Assembly: GCF_029946515.1 (NCBI RefSeq)
Contig: NZ_JARZHH010000009.1
Span: 159,527 to 223,526, forward strand
DNA: 64,000 bases
Origin: Polyangium sp. 6x1
GTDB lineage: Bacteria > Myxococcota_A > Polyangia > Polyangiales > Polyangiaceae
Reading direction: 5' to 3'
How positions within the stretch are numbered: the stretch's first letter is position 1; each line of letters starts with the position of its first letter. This document shows, one piece after another, positions 10,201 through 17,523 of this stretch. Below the pieces are notes generated by a model. That model was not told the DNA's origin and did no database searches. It worked only from the letters and a program-made list of their open reading frames with translations. Position numbers and translations under genes: made by a program.

Positions 10201-10472
10201 ACAACGAGGGTTCAGCGCCCGCGAGCAACATCCTCGTGCGATTCTACGCAGGTGATCCCAACCAGGGCGGCACGCCCATCCACGAGGAAACCATCGCAGG
10301 CCCGCTCGACCCCGGCCAAAGCGTGATGCTGACCTCGAAGATGTCGAACTTCCCGCCCAACCTGCTCGTCCTCATCTACGCCGTGGTCGATCCGCAAAAC
10401 ACAGTGCAAGAGTGCAACGACGGCAACAACAAAGACGAGGCAAACGGGAAGGTGATCTGCGGGATCAATTGA
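7224..10472 (+). CDS. large surface lipoprotein with FG-GAP/VCBS repeats and C-terminal CARDB-like domains
   Basis: This 1082-residue protein has the signal MRRSSTFLLTALPLLALLSA and lipobox SAGC. A flexible Gly-rich linker follows (residues about 35-75, runs such as GGSGGQGGLGGSGGDGGDGG). Next come Cys-rich segments (about 80-240) that resemble small disulfide-stabilised modules. The centre (about 250-720) has repeated Asp-rich FG-GAP/VCBS-like motifs, for example VNLDDDNGDGLINE, GDLDNDGVPEIVMP, VDDFDGDGFPEIGT and IADVDNDGNAEIVF, which are expected to bind calcium in a beta-propeller. The C-terminus has two CARDB-like adhesion modules, starting PDLHIPGIQM and PDLRIDVGAA. It is probably an outer-membrane anchored, surface-exposed binding protein. 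A four-hairpin repeat module begins 16-19 bases after its stop codon. Confidence 0.85.
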   Translation: MRRSSTFLLTALPLLALLSAGCGGEATQQTTGTPSGSGGSGGQGGLGGSGGDGGDGGIILAGPGGAGGQGGQGGGPDLCVGIQCSPDQHCEVLPDGMPGCVNNDCGMLNCSATEICEITPGGGAFCKDISCTQDVQCPASQYCNGTICVDDACVPGTTTCMGNELYACDANGSGTTAQFTCGSTSYYMSMCTDPGMGDASCPCEDDWDCPPNTACEVGQCVGTGKPATCTLPPVPFSEVLPKKEIQWGGTGVTPNNVAVNAPFAGSAQVSMTPLVVNLDDDNGDGLINELDFPEIVFTTYHSTLADEDGVVRAIHGGGPNKGKDYFANAGTNVWHEGDPLNKAWVNTQGIANSTGSLAAGDLDNDGVPEIVMPTEVVAGVSTGGVAILDNKGDIIAQTAVNQLPSAGYNVPAITLANVDGKGFAEIVVGRFVFTLGKDPVTNKLVFVDRFAGTLTINGNNGQGAISCVANLVGDNRQEIVAGSTVYKFPTPPNGVTKRADCAAGDMSAFCLGQLEVVWDAQAVNGAVAVPNTQREGFCAVADILGADEAAAPGPGNAPDGKPEVILISRGYLAIYNGETGTQRRFTNLGAGDNGGAPNVDDFDGDGFPEIGTAFGTRYMMIDLQATSASCPAWPTGISDAAANPNPARAPGAACTMDAECSAGAVCNTAKGSCVCLHNGWQRITEDDSSRVTASSVFDFNGDGAAEVIYNDECWFRIYDGTTSAVLFKEHSPSRTRTENPVIADVDNDGNAEIVFCSNNDSSSCSVGFNYPNGIAVWGDTSDTWVPARRIWNQHAYHVTNVLESGAIPALEPESWKLYNGREYNTYRSNPRSFGVAPDLHIPGIQMSSPDAACGQLSKKLDITVEIRNDGDVRVGPGVVVGFYGEWMNGMPSEPLYADAAQTPLTAVLGTSLEPGQSILVTVSYDATNNSPGTLPEKVRVVVDDTNQERECIEDNNTLESMVAPGQVQPDLRIDVGAANEGSCPAPTVSATVYNEGSAPASNILVRFYAGDPNQGGTPIHEETIAGPLDPGQSVMLTSKMSNFPPNLLVLIYAVVDPQNTVQECNDGNNKDEANGKVICGIN

Positions 10473-10490
10473 TCCTGGAAACGCCACGCC

Positions 10491-10594
10491 GGGGCTCTGC
10501 CCCGGGCCCCGCGGGGGCTGTTCGCCCCTCGACCCGAACCAGGGCACAGCCCTGGACCTCAGGGGGAAGAACTGCGCGATGCGCAGTTCTTCCC
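10491..10594 (+). repeat. four-hairpin intergenic module, copy A1
   Basis: Four successive inverted repeats follow the stop at 10472. Hairpin a is 10491-10503 (arm GGGGC), b is 10514-10528 (arm GGGGC), c is 10539-10555 (arm CCAGGGC) and d is 10564-10594 (perfect 14-bp arm GGGAAGAACTGCGC, loop GAT). There is no T-run after d, so it is not a textbook intrinsic terminator. A mirror-image copy lies at 10682-10787. Confidence 0.85.
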
Positions 10595-10681
10595 ACAGGC
10601 CGGTGGGACCGCATCGCCGGCTGAACCGTCAGCGCCGCTGTCTTGCCTGGCAGGGTCGTTGCCCGTCTTGATTCGGCCTGT

Positions 10682-10787
10682 TCGATGAACTGCGCGGAGC
10701 GCAGTTCATCGACCCTCAGTCCAGCGCGGGCGCTGGTCCGGGTGCAGGGGCGGACAGCCCCTGCTGGGGCCTGGGGCAACGCCCCAG
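10682..10787 (-). repeat. four-hairpin intergenic module, copy A2 (inverted)
   Basis: Read on the minus strand, this repeats the a-b-c-d order of copy A1 with different stem sequences. Hairpin a is 10771-10787 (arm CTGGGGC), b is 10744-10764 (arm GCAGGGGC), c is 10721-10736 (arm CCAGCG) and d is 10682-10712 (arm TCGATGAACTGCGC). Hairpin a begins 10 bases after the stop of the minus-strand gene at 10798. The two d hairpins face each other across an 87-bp spacer whose sequence resembles part of the spacer at 52.55 kb. Confidence 0.85.
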
Positions 10788-10797
10788 CGCGGCGCCT

Positions 10798-12450
10798 TCA
10801 CCCTCGATAGACCTCGTCCTGCTCGATTCGCGAGAGCACCCAGTCGAATTCGCCGGCGGTGACGTGCGCGCTGCAATGGGTGCATGCGCCGCTCATGTTG
10901 ATTTCGGCGTTCGGGGCGCCGCAGTTCGGGCAGACGGGATCGACACGCGGGGCGCCGCGTCGCTCGGCGCCGCGAAGGAGCGTCCAGTATTCGCTGTAGA
11001 CGCGCTCCTTTGTTTTGCTGCCGGCAACGACCTTGTCGTCCTCGTCGAGCGTGAAATCGCGACATGAGGCGAAGACGCGTACTGTGACGGCGTCGTAATA
11101 CGTGTCGGAGAGGACGCGGGCGAGGTCGATCGAGACGATGCGCGCGTCCTCTGTGATGTTGCGCAGCTTCTGGTTGCGGTAGGTGTCGATCCAGTATCGC
11201 TGCGATTGAAAGAGGTTGTCCGAGAGGTACGGGCGGACGATGGCGAGGTTCTGGCTCGACCAGCCCTCGTGAAAGGCTTGGAAGATGGCTTCCACGCGCG
11301 ATTTCCAGGAGGACCAGCGGAGCTCTGGGTCCTTCTTTTTGAGCGCGGACCATTTTGATTTCATGTCTGGCGCGACGACGGTCGGTAGGTCCGTCCCGAC
11401 TTCCTCGGTCGTGCCTGTGAGCATGGGGCCGCGGGGCTCGCGGGCCTCGATGTCGATCGAGAAAACCGTCCAGTCGTGCTCGCCCGTGGAGGCGACCACG
11501 CCGCAGTAGGGGCATTTCGCGCCGATGGCCTTGTCCTGCGGCGCGCCGCAGTTCGGGCAGCCGAAGAGCTTCGTTTTCTCGGGGGGACGTGATTTCACGT
11601 CGGGATCCCGGACGAGGCGCCATTTCTCGGAGATCCAGTAGCTCTGCGGTTCGCCGTCGGCCGAGACCTCCGTGTAGTTGACCTCGAAGCCGACCACGAG
11701 CTCGATCCGACGGACGGGCTCGCTCTGCGCGACGACCGCCTCGAAGCGCATCGCGCCGATGACGACGTCGCGGACCTCGGACGCAGGGTAGGGCGAATAG
11801 GCGGCGATCGCGCCCTCGGCGAGGTAGCTGCCGAGCGCGTCGAGCGTGCCCTTGCCACGCGCGGCCTGGACTTCGGCGTAGAGCGCGTAGAGAAAATCTT
11901 CGAAGAGGACACGCGAGAAATTCGTGTCCTTGCTGCCGAGGGCGAGCAGCGCGGATTCGATGGCGGGATGGTTCTTTCGCCGGCGCGCCTTCTCCGCTTT
12001 TGCCTGTTTTCGTTCGCGCTCGCGCTGTCGGGCCGGGCGCGGGCGCTCTTCGTCGGGATCCGGCCGGCTCGATTCCCAGCCGCGCTCGGCCTCGCGTTGC
12101 TTCTGGAGGATGTTGCTCGCGATGACGAAAATGACCGTCATGACGAGCACGACGAGCGCGAATGGGCCCGAAAAGCCCGCGGGCTCGCCGCTGGACGAGC
12201 TCGATCCCGAGGACGATGACGGCGATGAGGACGAGGACGAGCGGCTCCCGGACGAGCCACTCCACGGCGACGAGGACGAGGAGCGGCTCGAGCTCGAAGA
12301 GGAGGACGATGACGAGGACGACGAGCTGCTTCGGCCGCTGAAGGTTTGCCCTCCGCCTGGGCGCGCGGCCGCGTCGTCGACGATAAACGGCGCGGCGAGG
12401 CCAATGCCGGCCGCGAGGACGAGCGCCGCGAAACGCTTGGTTCGTTTCAT
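10798..12450 (-). CDS. membrane protein with Ser-rich linker, two Tim44-like domains and two zinc ribbons
   Basis: This 550-residue protein starts at the ATG at 12450 (MKRTKRFAALVLAAGIGLAA, a likely signal sequence). An extreme low-complexity tract of mostly Ser follows (residues about 40-90). A transmembrane helix comes next (about 95-116, FALVVLVMTVIFVIA), then a charged Arg/Lys/Glu segment. The rest is duplicated: a Tim44-like domain (about 155-290) followed by a CPNCG...CPYCG zinc ribbon, then a second Tim44-like domain (about 370-490) followed by a CPNCG...CTHC ribbon near the end. Tim44-like domains often bind membranes or lipids. Its start overlaps the stop of the TPM-domain gene by four bases (ATGA), which suggests translational coupling and a shared envelope role. 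Confidence 0.82.
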   Translation of the reverse strand: MKRTKRFAALVLAAGIGLAAPFIVDDAAARPGGGQTFSGRSSSSSSSSSSSSSSSRSSSSSPWSGSSGSRSSSSSSPSSSSGSSSSSGEPAGFSGPFALVVLVMTVIFVIASNILQKQREAERGWESSRPDPDEERPRPARQRERERKQAKAEKARRRKNHPAIESALLALGSKDTNFSRVLFEDFLYALYAEVQAARGKGTLDALGSYLAEGAIAAYSPYPASEVRDVVIGAMRFEAVVAQSEPVRRIELVVGFEVNYTEVSADGEPQSYWISEKWRLVRDPDVKSRPPEKTKLFGCPNCGAPQDKAIGAKCPYCGVVASTGEHDWTVFSIDIEAREPRGPMLTGTTEEVGTDLPTVVAPDMKSKWSALKKKDPELRWSSWKSRVEAIFQAFHEGWSSQNLAIVRPYLSDNLFQSQRYWIDTYRNQKLRNITEDARIVSIDLARVLSDTYYDAVTVRVFASCRDFTLDEDDKVVAGSKTKERVYSEYWTLLRGAERRGAPRVDPVCPNCGAPNAEINMSGACTHCSAHVTAGEFDWVLSRIEQDEVYRG

Positions 12451-13073
12451 GCGCTCACCTCGTCCGCGAGCTCGTTTTCGTCGTCCTCGGCGCGCGGGAG
12501 CGTTCGCCCGAGCGCGTCGCCGAGCTCCGCCAGCGCCGCGAGGAACGCCGGGAGCCCGCCCGTTTGCTCGACCGATGCCTCGATGCGCCGCCGCGCGGCG
12601 GCGAAATCGTCGCCGAGCGCCTCGAAATCGAGGCCGATGTCCCCGACGAGCTCGACGCGCTGCTCGAACGTGGAGACGTAGACCAAGAGCCCCGTGCGCC
12701 CGCGGGTGCGGGAAATGGCGCGCTCCACGAACGAGGCGCAGGCCGCGCGCCGGACGTTTTCGGCCATGAGCCGACGCGACGTGAGCGCGCGCCGGAGCGG
12801 CGGGACGTTCGCCGAGAGGGATCCGCCGAGGGCGAAAACGAGGAGGATCTCGACAGGCAGGAGGTCGTCGTCGAACGGCGCGGGGTGAAAAAGAAACACG
12901 CAAAGCGCCACGAGCGAGAGCACGAAACCGACGAGCCAATCGGTATGCCGGTAGTGGCCGGAGACGGCGCGGACGACGACGACGACCTCGGCGGAGGTCT
13001 TCGCTTCGAGCGCCCGAATGGCCCGCGAGACCTCGTCTTTTGCCTTGGATTCGAGCAAATCCCGAGCGCGCAT
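12447..13073 (-). CDS. TPM-domain membrane protein
   Basis: The predicted product is 208 residues starting MRARDLLESKAKDEVSRAI. Residues 25-35 (KTSAEVVVVVR) begin a TPM/TLP18.3-Psb32-like fold. The fold is interrupted by a hydrophobic hairpin (about 45-90, WLVGFVLSLVALCVFLF and LPVEILLVFALGG) and resumes with TGLLVYVSTFEQRVELVGD, a phrase typical of the family. TPM proteins are membrane-associated and often lie next to Tim44-like or LemA genes, as here. The biochemical role in this context is unknown. The gene ends in a four-base overlap with the downstream Tim44-like gene. It is divergent from trpS, with about 120 bp between the starts. Confidence 0.82.
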   Translation of the reverse strand: MRARDLLESKAKDEVSRAIRALEAKTSAEVVVVVRAVSGHYRHTDWLVGFVLSLVALCVFLFHPAPFDDDLLPVEILLVFALGGSLSANVPPLRRALTSRRLMAENVRRAACASFVERAISRTRGRTGLLVYVSTFEQRVELVGDIGLDFEALGDDFAAARRRIEASVEQTGGLPAFLAALAELGDALGRTLPRAEDDENELADEVSA

Positions 13074-13193
13074 CGTCGTCCGCCCGGAGGGTAGAGGGGC
13101 CACCCGCAGGGAGCAAGGGCGAATGGCGGGATCGCCGGATAAGCGGGACGGCGAGGGGTTGACGCGCGGGGCAGCCGGCGATAAAGGGCACGC

Positions 13194-14228
13194 GTGAGCG
13201 AGTCGACCCAGCAGCCCAAGAAGCCAGTCATCTTGTCGGGGATCCAGCCGAGCGGCCAGCTCGCGCTCGGCAACTACGTGGGCGCCCTGAAGAACTGGGT
13301 CGAGCTGCAGCAGCAGTACGACTGCATCTTCCTGGTCGTCGATCTGCACGCGCTGACGGTGACGCAGGTGCCGGCAGAGCTCCGGAACCGCTGCCTGTCG
13401 TTCGCAGCGCAATACATTGCGTGCGGGATCGATCCGGACGCGTCGACGATCGTGATTCAATCGCACGTGCCGCAGCACGCCGAGCTCGCGTGGGTGCTCG
13501 GGACGATGACGTACACGGGCGAGCTGTCGCGCATGACGCAATTCAAGGACAAGTCGGCCCGGCACGAGGAGAACATCAATGCGGGTCTGTTCACGTACCC
13601 GGTCTTGATGGCGGCGGACATCCTGATCTACCAGGCGAACCTGGTGCCGGTCGGGGCCGATCAGAAGCAGCACCTCGAGCTCGCGCGGGACGTGGCGCAG
13701 CGCTTCAACCATCGATATTCGGAGACGTTCGTGACGCCGGACATCTTCGTGCCCAAGGTCGGCGCGCGGATCATGAGCCTGCAGGAACCGACGAAGAAGA
13801 TGTCGAAGAGCGATCCGAACCCGGACAACTACATCGCGGTGCTCGATACGCCGGACGTGATTCGCCGGAAGTTCAAGCGCGCGGTGACGGACTCGGAGAC
13901 GGAGATCCGCTACGACGTCGAGAAGAAGCCGGGCGTGTCGAACCTCCTGACCATTCAAGCGGCGCTGACGGGCCAGCCGGTGGAGGCGGTGGAGGCGCAT
14001 TTCGCAGGGAAGGGATACGGCGATCTGAAGTCGGAGGTCGCCGACGTGGTGGTGGCGACGCTGGAGCCGTTCCAGAAGCGCTATCAAGAGGTCATGGCAG
14101 ACAAGGCCGGGCTCGAGCAGATCCTCGCGCGAGGCGCGGAGAAGGCGCGGGCGCGGGCGTGGAAGACCTTGTCGAAGGTGTACAAGAAGGTCGGGCTCGT
14201 GCCGGCCGCGCCGCCGGCGAAGGGGTAG
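13194..14228 (+). CDS. trpS: tryptophan--tRNA ligase
   Basis: This 344-residue class I aminoacyl-tRNA synthetase charges tRNA-Trp with tryptophan. The GTG at 13194 gives [20 protein letters not shown], the usual N-terminus of bacterial TrpRS. The nucleotide-binding HIGH-like motif is [13 protein letters not shown], and the KMSKS loop is KKMSKSDPN at about residues 200-208. The product has normal length and looks intact. The GrpB-family gene follows 19 bp downstream on the same strand. It is cytoplasmic and essential in most bacteria. Confidence 0.97.
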   Translation: MSESTQQPKKPVILSGIQPSGQLALGNYVGALKNWVELQQQYDCIFLVVDLHALTVTQVPAELRNRCLSFAAQYIACGIDPDASTIVIQSHVPQHAELAWVLGTMTYTGELSRMTQFKDKSARHEENINAGLFTYPVLMAADILIYQANLVPVGADQKQHLELARDVAQRFNHRYSETFVTPDIFVPKVGARIMSLQEPTKKMSKSDPNPDNYIAVLDTPDVIRRKFKRAVTDSETEIRYDVEKKPGVSNLLTIQAALTGQPVEAVEAHFAGKGYGDLKSEVADVVVATLEPFQKRYQEVMADKAGLEQILARGAEKARARAWKTLSKVYKKVGLVPAAPPAKG

Positions 14229-14247
14229 CCAAAAGAGGGGAGGGGCC

Positions 14248-14787
14248 ATGCGCGGGGACATCGACGAGCCGATCTCGATCGTCGCCTACGATCCGCGCTG
14301 GCCCCTCGACTACGAGGCGGAATCTCTGCGGGTGCGGGCGGCGCTCGGGCCGGTCGTGCGGGCGATCGAGCCGTTCGGGAGCGCGGCGGTGCCGGGGCTC
14401 GTGTCGAAGCCGATCGTCGACATCCTGGTCGGCGTGGCCGATTTACAGGAAGCGAAGCCGCACGTCGCGAAGCTCGTCGCGATCGGGTACGAGGACTTTG
14501 GCCAGATCTTCGTTGCCGAGCGGATCTACCTGCGAAAACGTGGGACGCCGCCGCATTTCAACGTGGCGGTGACGGCGTACGGGGGGCCGTTCTGGGAGAC
14601 GAATCTCGCGGTGCGCGATTATCTGCGGAGCCATCCGGCGGAGGTGGAGGCGTACGCGCGGCACAAGCGGGAGGCCGTGGAGGCCGGGGCGACGATGTTT
14701 TCGTCGTATTCGCAGGCGAAGGACGTGTTCTTGCGGGGGCTCCGGGAGCGGGCGCTGGCCTGGACCGTGGGGCGGGACACGGCGTAG
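14248..14787 (+). CDS. GrpB family protein (nucleotidyltransferase fold)
   Basis: This 179-residue protein begins MRGDIDEPISIVAYDPRWPL, with the family signature phrase around VAYDPRW. It continues with IEPFGSAAVPGLVSKPIVDILVGV, where GSAAVPGL and KPIVDILV match the nucleotidyltransferase-like core of the GrpB/UPF0157 family (PF04229). The later phrase RDYLRSHPAEVEAYARHKREA is also typical. The family is common but its reaction is unproven; some members are fused to CoA-biosynthesis enzymes. It ends just before the 43-bp tandem repeat array, which begins 34 bp after the stop. Confidence 0.9.
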   Translation: MRGDIDEPISIVAYDPRWPLDYEAESLRVRAALGPVVRAIEPFGSAAVPGLVSKPIVDILVGVADLQEAKPHVAKLVAIGYEDFGQIFVAERIYLRKRGTPPHFNVAVTAYGGPFWETNLAVRDYLRSHPAEVEAYARHKREAVEAGATMFSSYSQAKDVFLRGLRERALAWTVGRDTA

Positions 14788-14820
14788 GCGGCCAAGCGGC
14801 GTTCAGACGCGCCAGGAGGC

Positions 14821-15078
14821 GCTTGCAACGCGTGCAAAGGCTGATCCGAACGGTCCGAGTGGTGCTTGCAACGCTTGCAGACGGGTTTCGGGGCGTTCCG
14901 ATCGGTGTTTGCAACGCTTGCAGGCGGGGTTCGGGGCGTTCCGCTCGGCGCTTGCAACGCTTGCAGGCGGGTTTCGGGGCGCTCCGATCGGCGCTTGCAA
15001 CGCGTGCAGGCGGGGTTCGGGGCGCTCCGATCGGCGTTTGCAACGCGTGCAGACGGGGTTCGGGGCGTCCTTTCGGCT
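14821..15078. repeat. six-copy 43-bp tandem repeat
   Basis: Six head-to-tail units of exactly 43 bp start at 14821, 14864, 14907, 14950, 14993 and 15036. Each begins G(C/T)TTGCAACGC(T/G)TGCA, which contains a small dyad (TGCAA-CGC-TTGCA in units 2-4). The middle units are nearly identical, and the first and last have diverged. There are no unique spacers, so this is not a CRISPR array. Because 43 is not a multiple of three and all frames stay open on both strands, the short open frames here are not good evidence of coding. The array lies between GrpB and the ATPase operon. Confidence 0.92.
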
Positions 15079-15145
15079 CTTTGGACCGGGCGACGACACT
15101 CTTCCGGTCGTTCAGACCTCCGTTTGCGCCCCGCACGCAACGGAT

Positions 15146-15250
15146 CCGGTGTGTGACCACACATCGGTTGACAACCGGAGACGGGTGGAAGCTGGCGCGC
15201 CGCATGCTTGCCAGGACGACCCGGCAGGGTGCTAGGCTCCCAGGCGGAGC
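15146..15250 (+). promoter_or_regulatory. candidate regulatory region of the ATPase operon
   Basis: Two dyads precede the ATPase start. One is TGTGTG/CACACA with a 2-base loop (15150-15163). The other is CGGTTGACAACCG (15165-15177), a palindrome that contains a TTGACA-like hexamer. A possible extended -10 (TGCTAGGCT) lies at about 15230-15238. The ribosome site GGCGGAG is just before the ATG at 15254. This is promoter-like, but no start site can be assigned by eye. Confidence 0.35.
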
Positions 15251-15253
15251 GCC

Positions 15254-16498
15254 ATGCGACTGTTCGACCTGTCCCTGCAGAACATCGGCCCCTTCGATGA
15301 TGCCAAGCTCGAGTTTTTGACGGGCGAGGAGGGGGAGGTGCCGGTAGCGATCATCACCGGCGAGAATGGGACGGGGAAGACGATCCTTGTGGATGCGATA
15401 CGCGGGTTGTACGGTATGGGCTACGCGGCGCTCGAACGCTCGCTCACTCGACCGGGAATACCATTTCGGCTAGGGATGACCGTCACCGCGGAGGAGCGTC
15501 GACGAGTCGTCACCTCCACGACCCAGGTCATGGTGGGTCCGCAACACTTTGCCCTTCATACAAACGACGCCGACTTAGCGCACCTCCCTACACAAGTTAA
15601 CGGCAACCGTCCGGCCCCGAATTGGGTCGTCGACTTTTGGCGCTCATCTCAGCCAAGCGACGGGTTCGCCATTCAGCAACTCGCACGACAAGACCCCAAA
15701 AGCTTTCTCATTGGGTCATTGAACGGAATTCAGCGCAACGCCACCGTTACCGAGCTGATCTGCCACTTCGATTACCTGCGCAGCAGCGATGATCCCAAGG
15801 AGAAAGCGGATGGCGATCTCCTCTACGAGACGATGCGCTACATCTTTCGCGTCAGCCTGCTCGATGGCGAGCTCAGCCATGTCGCCCGCCGCGACTTCAC
15901 CCCCATGGTCCGCCAGAGCGGCCAGCTCGTCCCCCTCGCCAACCTGAGCAGCGGCAACGCCTACCTGGTCCAGCACCTCATCTCGCTACTCGGCAAGATG
16001 TACGCGGTCCACGTCCTCCGCGAGACCCACGCCGAGGACCTCTGCAAGACGCCGGGCCTCCTCCTCATCGACGAGGCCGAGAACCACCTGCATCCGCGCT
16101 GGCAAAAGCGTTTCCTGCGCGACGTGCTTCGCATCTTCCCCAATCTGCAAATCATCGCCACCACGCACTCGCCCTTCATCGTGGCCTCGGTCCCGGGCGC
16201 GAAGGTCTTCGTCTGCCGGTATGATCGCGACCGCAAGACCTGCGTCGTCGAGGACGAGTCCCGGCACTACGAGAACAAGCCCATCGAGGAGATCCTGCTC
16301 TCCTCGGCCTTCGAAGAGACGCAGCCCTTCGGGCCGGACATGACGGAGCTCATCGAGGTGCGGAAGCAGGCCGTGGAGACGGGGGACGAGGAACGAAGGC
16401 GAGAGATCGAGGCGGAGCTGAAGAGGCGAAACCCCGACTACTTCTCGTACCTCGACATCAACGAGCGGCTCGCCGCGCTGCGTGAGAAGGCCTCTTGA
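15254..16498 (+). CDS. PtuA-like AAA ATPase (Septu/retron-associated type)
   Basis: This 414-residue protein belongs to the SMC/RecF-like AAA ATPases used in phage defence. Walker A is GENGTGKT at residues 36-43, an LSSG signature lies near residue 230, Walker B is LLLIDEAENHLHP with D273-E274, and the switch histidine is H305 in TTHSPF. The C-terminal phrases NKPIEEILLSSAFEETQPFG and PDMTELIEVRKQAVETGDEE match what I know of ATPases paired with PtuB/TIGR02646 HNH proteins. Parts of the gene (about 15530-15780) are less GC-rich than the neighbours and use rare codons such as TTA, which suggests horizontal transfer. The stop overlaps the TTG start of the next gene. Confidence 0.85.
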   Translation: MRLFDLSLQNIGPFDDAKLEFLTGEEGEVPVAIITGENGTGKTILVDAIRGLYGMGYAALERSLTRPGIPFRLGMTVTAEERRRVVTSTTQVMVGPQHFALHTNDADLAHLPTQVNGNRPAPNWVVDFWRSSQPSDGFAIQQLARQDPKSFLIGSLNGIQRNATVTELICHFDYLRSSDDPKEKADGDLLYETMRYIFRVSLLDGELSHVARRDFTPMVRQSGQLVPLANLSSGNAYLVQHLISLLGKMYAVHVLRETHAEDLCKTPGLLLIDEAENHLHPRWQKRFLRDVLRIFPNLQIIATTHSPFIVASVPGAKVFVCRYDRDRKTCVVEDESRHYENKPIEEILLSSAFEETQPFGPDMTELIEVRKQAVETGDEERRREIEAELKRRNPDYFSYLDINERLAALREKAS

Positions 16499-16905
16499 TC
16501 GCGATCAAGCGCGCCGCGGAGCCCGAAGTGCTCCAGAAGCACAAGGGGAAGTGGAACCGGGCGCGGCATATTCCTCCCCACGATTGCGTCGATCCATGCC
16601 GCGAAGGCGTTCGCCCCGAGGAACACCTGGCGTTCGACGACGAGATCATCCGTGCGAAAAACGAGTCTGCAACGGGACTCCGGACAATCCAGAAATACGG
16701 CCTGAGCCGTGAAACTCTGGACCTCAAGCGCATCCGGCGGCTCCAATCGCTGCTCAAGGTCGTCGACGCCATCAAGGACAGGATGATAGAGTCCGGCCGG
16801 AAGACGCTGACGAGCGAAGAGCTTTCGCTCTTGCGTAGCTTCGCGCAGCCGGACGCACCCTTTTCCTCGATGTGCGGCTGCTACCTCGAAACGCACGGGT
16901 TTTGA
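16495..16905 (+). CDS. PtuB/TIGR02646-like protein lacking the HNH core
   Basis: This 136-residue protein starts with TTG inside a TTGA overlap with the ATPase stop, so translation is probably coupled. The N-terminus MIAIKRAAEPEVLQKHKGKW resembles the start of TIGR02646/PtuB nucleases. The middle phrase DCVDPCREGVRPEEHLAFD resembles the segment that normally follows the HNH domain. TIQKYGLSRETL and the C-terminal phrase PFSSMCGCYLETHGF also fit the family. The expected zinc-binding, catalytic HNH stretch (CxxC ... EHxxP ... CxxCN) would sit after about residue 25 and is absent, and no other frame carries it. The reading frame is otherwise intact. It may be a decayed nuclease or a functional nuclease-free partner of the ATPase. 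Confidence 0.7.
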   Translation: MIAIKRAAEPEVLQKHKGKWNRARHIPPHDCVDPCREGVRPEEHLAFDDEIIRAKNESATGLRTIQKYGLSRETLDLKRIRRLQSLLKVVDAIKDRMIESGRKTLTSEELSLLRSFAQPDAPFSSMCGCYLETHGF

Positions 16906-16907
16906 CC

Positions 16908-17462
16908 ATGCCCCGCCCCCTCCTTGCCATCATCGGTGACGGCACCGCGCTCCCTGGGTCTCCTGCGTATGAAGCTGCTTTCGAGGCCGGTCGTGCGGCT
17001 GTCGAGGTGGGCTTTCGGGTCCTCACGGGCGGCCTCGGGGGCGTCATGGAGGCGGCTTGTCGGGGCGCGCGGGCGTCGAGTCGGTATCGGGAGGGGGATA
17101 CCGTGGGGATCCTTCCGGGGCACGACCCGCGTGCTGCCAATACGTACGTCGATATCGCGATTCCGACCGGGCTCGGGCATTTGCGGAATGCGCTCGTCGC
17201 GCACGCGGATGCCATCGTCGCCGTTGGCGGGGGCGCGGGCACGCTCTCCGAAATCGCCATGGGCTGGATCCACGATCGAATCGTCGTGGCGGTGGAGATC
17301 GCAGGCTGGAGCGGTGAGCTCGCAGGGCTGCGAATCGACGACAGACAACGATTCCCGGACACAACCGACGATTACGTGATCCCCGCCACCTCCGGCACGG
17401 ATGCGATCCGTCAAGTCGTCGCCGCTCTCGCCGAACGAGCCAGCCGCCAAACCGCCCCCTGA
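16908..17462 (+). CDS. SLOG-fold (TIGR00725-like) protein, LOG/MoCo-carrier superfamily
   Basis: This 184-residue protein starts at the ATG at 16908 (MPRPLLAIIGDGTALPGSP), two bases after the previous stop. It has the Rossmann-like SLOG signatures: the early GDG turn, VLTGGLGGVMEAACRGA, the phrase VGILPGHDP, and the signature loop VGGGAGTLSEIAMGW. The superfamily includes cytokinin riboside monophosphate phosphoribohydrolases, molybdenum-cofactor carriers and nucleotide sensors in defence systems. Its tight spacing behind an ATPase/PtuB-like pair suggests it works with them, but it could be an independent gene. A two-hairpin repeat element follows its stop. Confidence 0.85.
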   Translation: MPRPLLAIIGDGTALPGSPAYEAAFEAGRAAVEVGFRVLTGGLGGVMEAACRGARASSRYREGDTVGILPGHDPRAANTYVDIAIPTGLGHLRNALVAHADAIVAVGGGAGTLSEIAMGWIHDRIVVAVEIAGWSGELAGLRIDDRQRFPDTTDDYVIPATSGTDAIRQVVAALAERASRQTAP

Positions 17463-17523
17463 CCCCGAAAAACGCCCACCCCTCCCAACACGACGCCCCC
17501 AACCCCCTCGCAACCCTGCCCAG

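Noticed and set aside
14821..15078. CRISPR array
   Set aside because: Units are contiguous with no unique spacers, and no cas gene is in the window.
14558..15205. Possible repeat protein encoded by the 43-bp array
   Set aside because: The repeat length is not a multiple of three, all frames on both strands stay open, no ribosome site is convincing, and the frames run into the GrpB gene.
15254..17462. Complete retron
   Set aside because: No reverse transcriptase gene or msr/msd-like non-coding region was found next to the PtuA-like ATPase.
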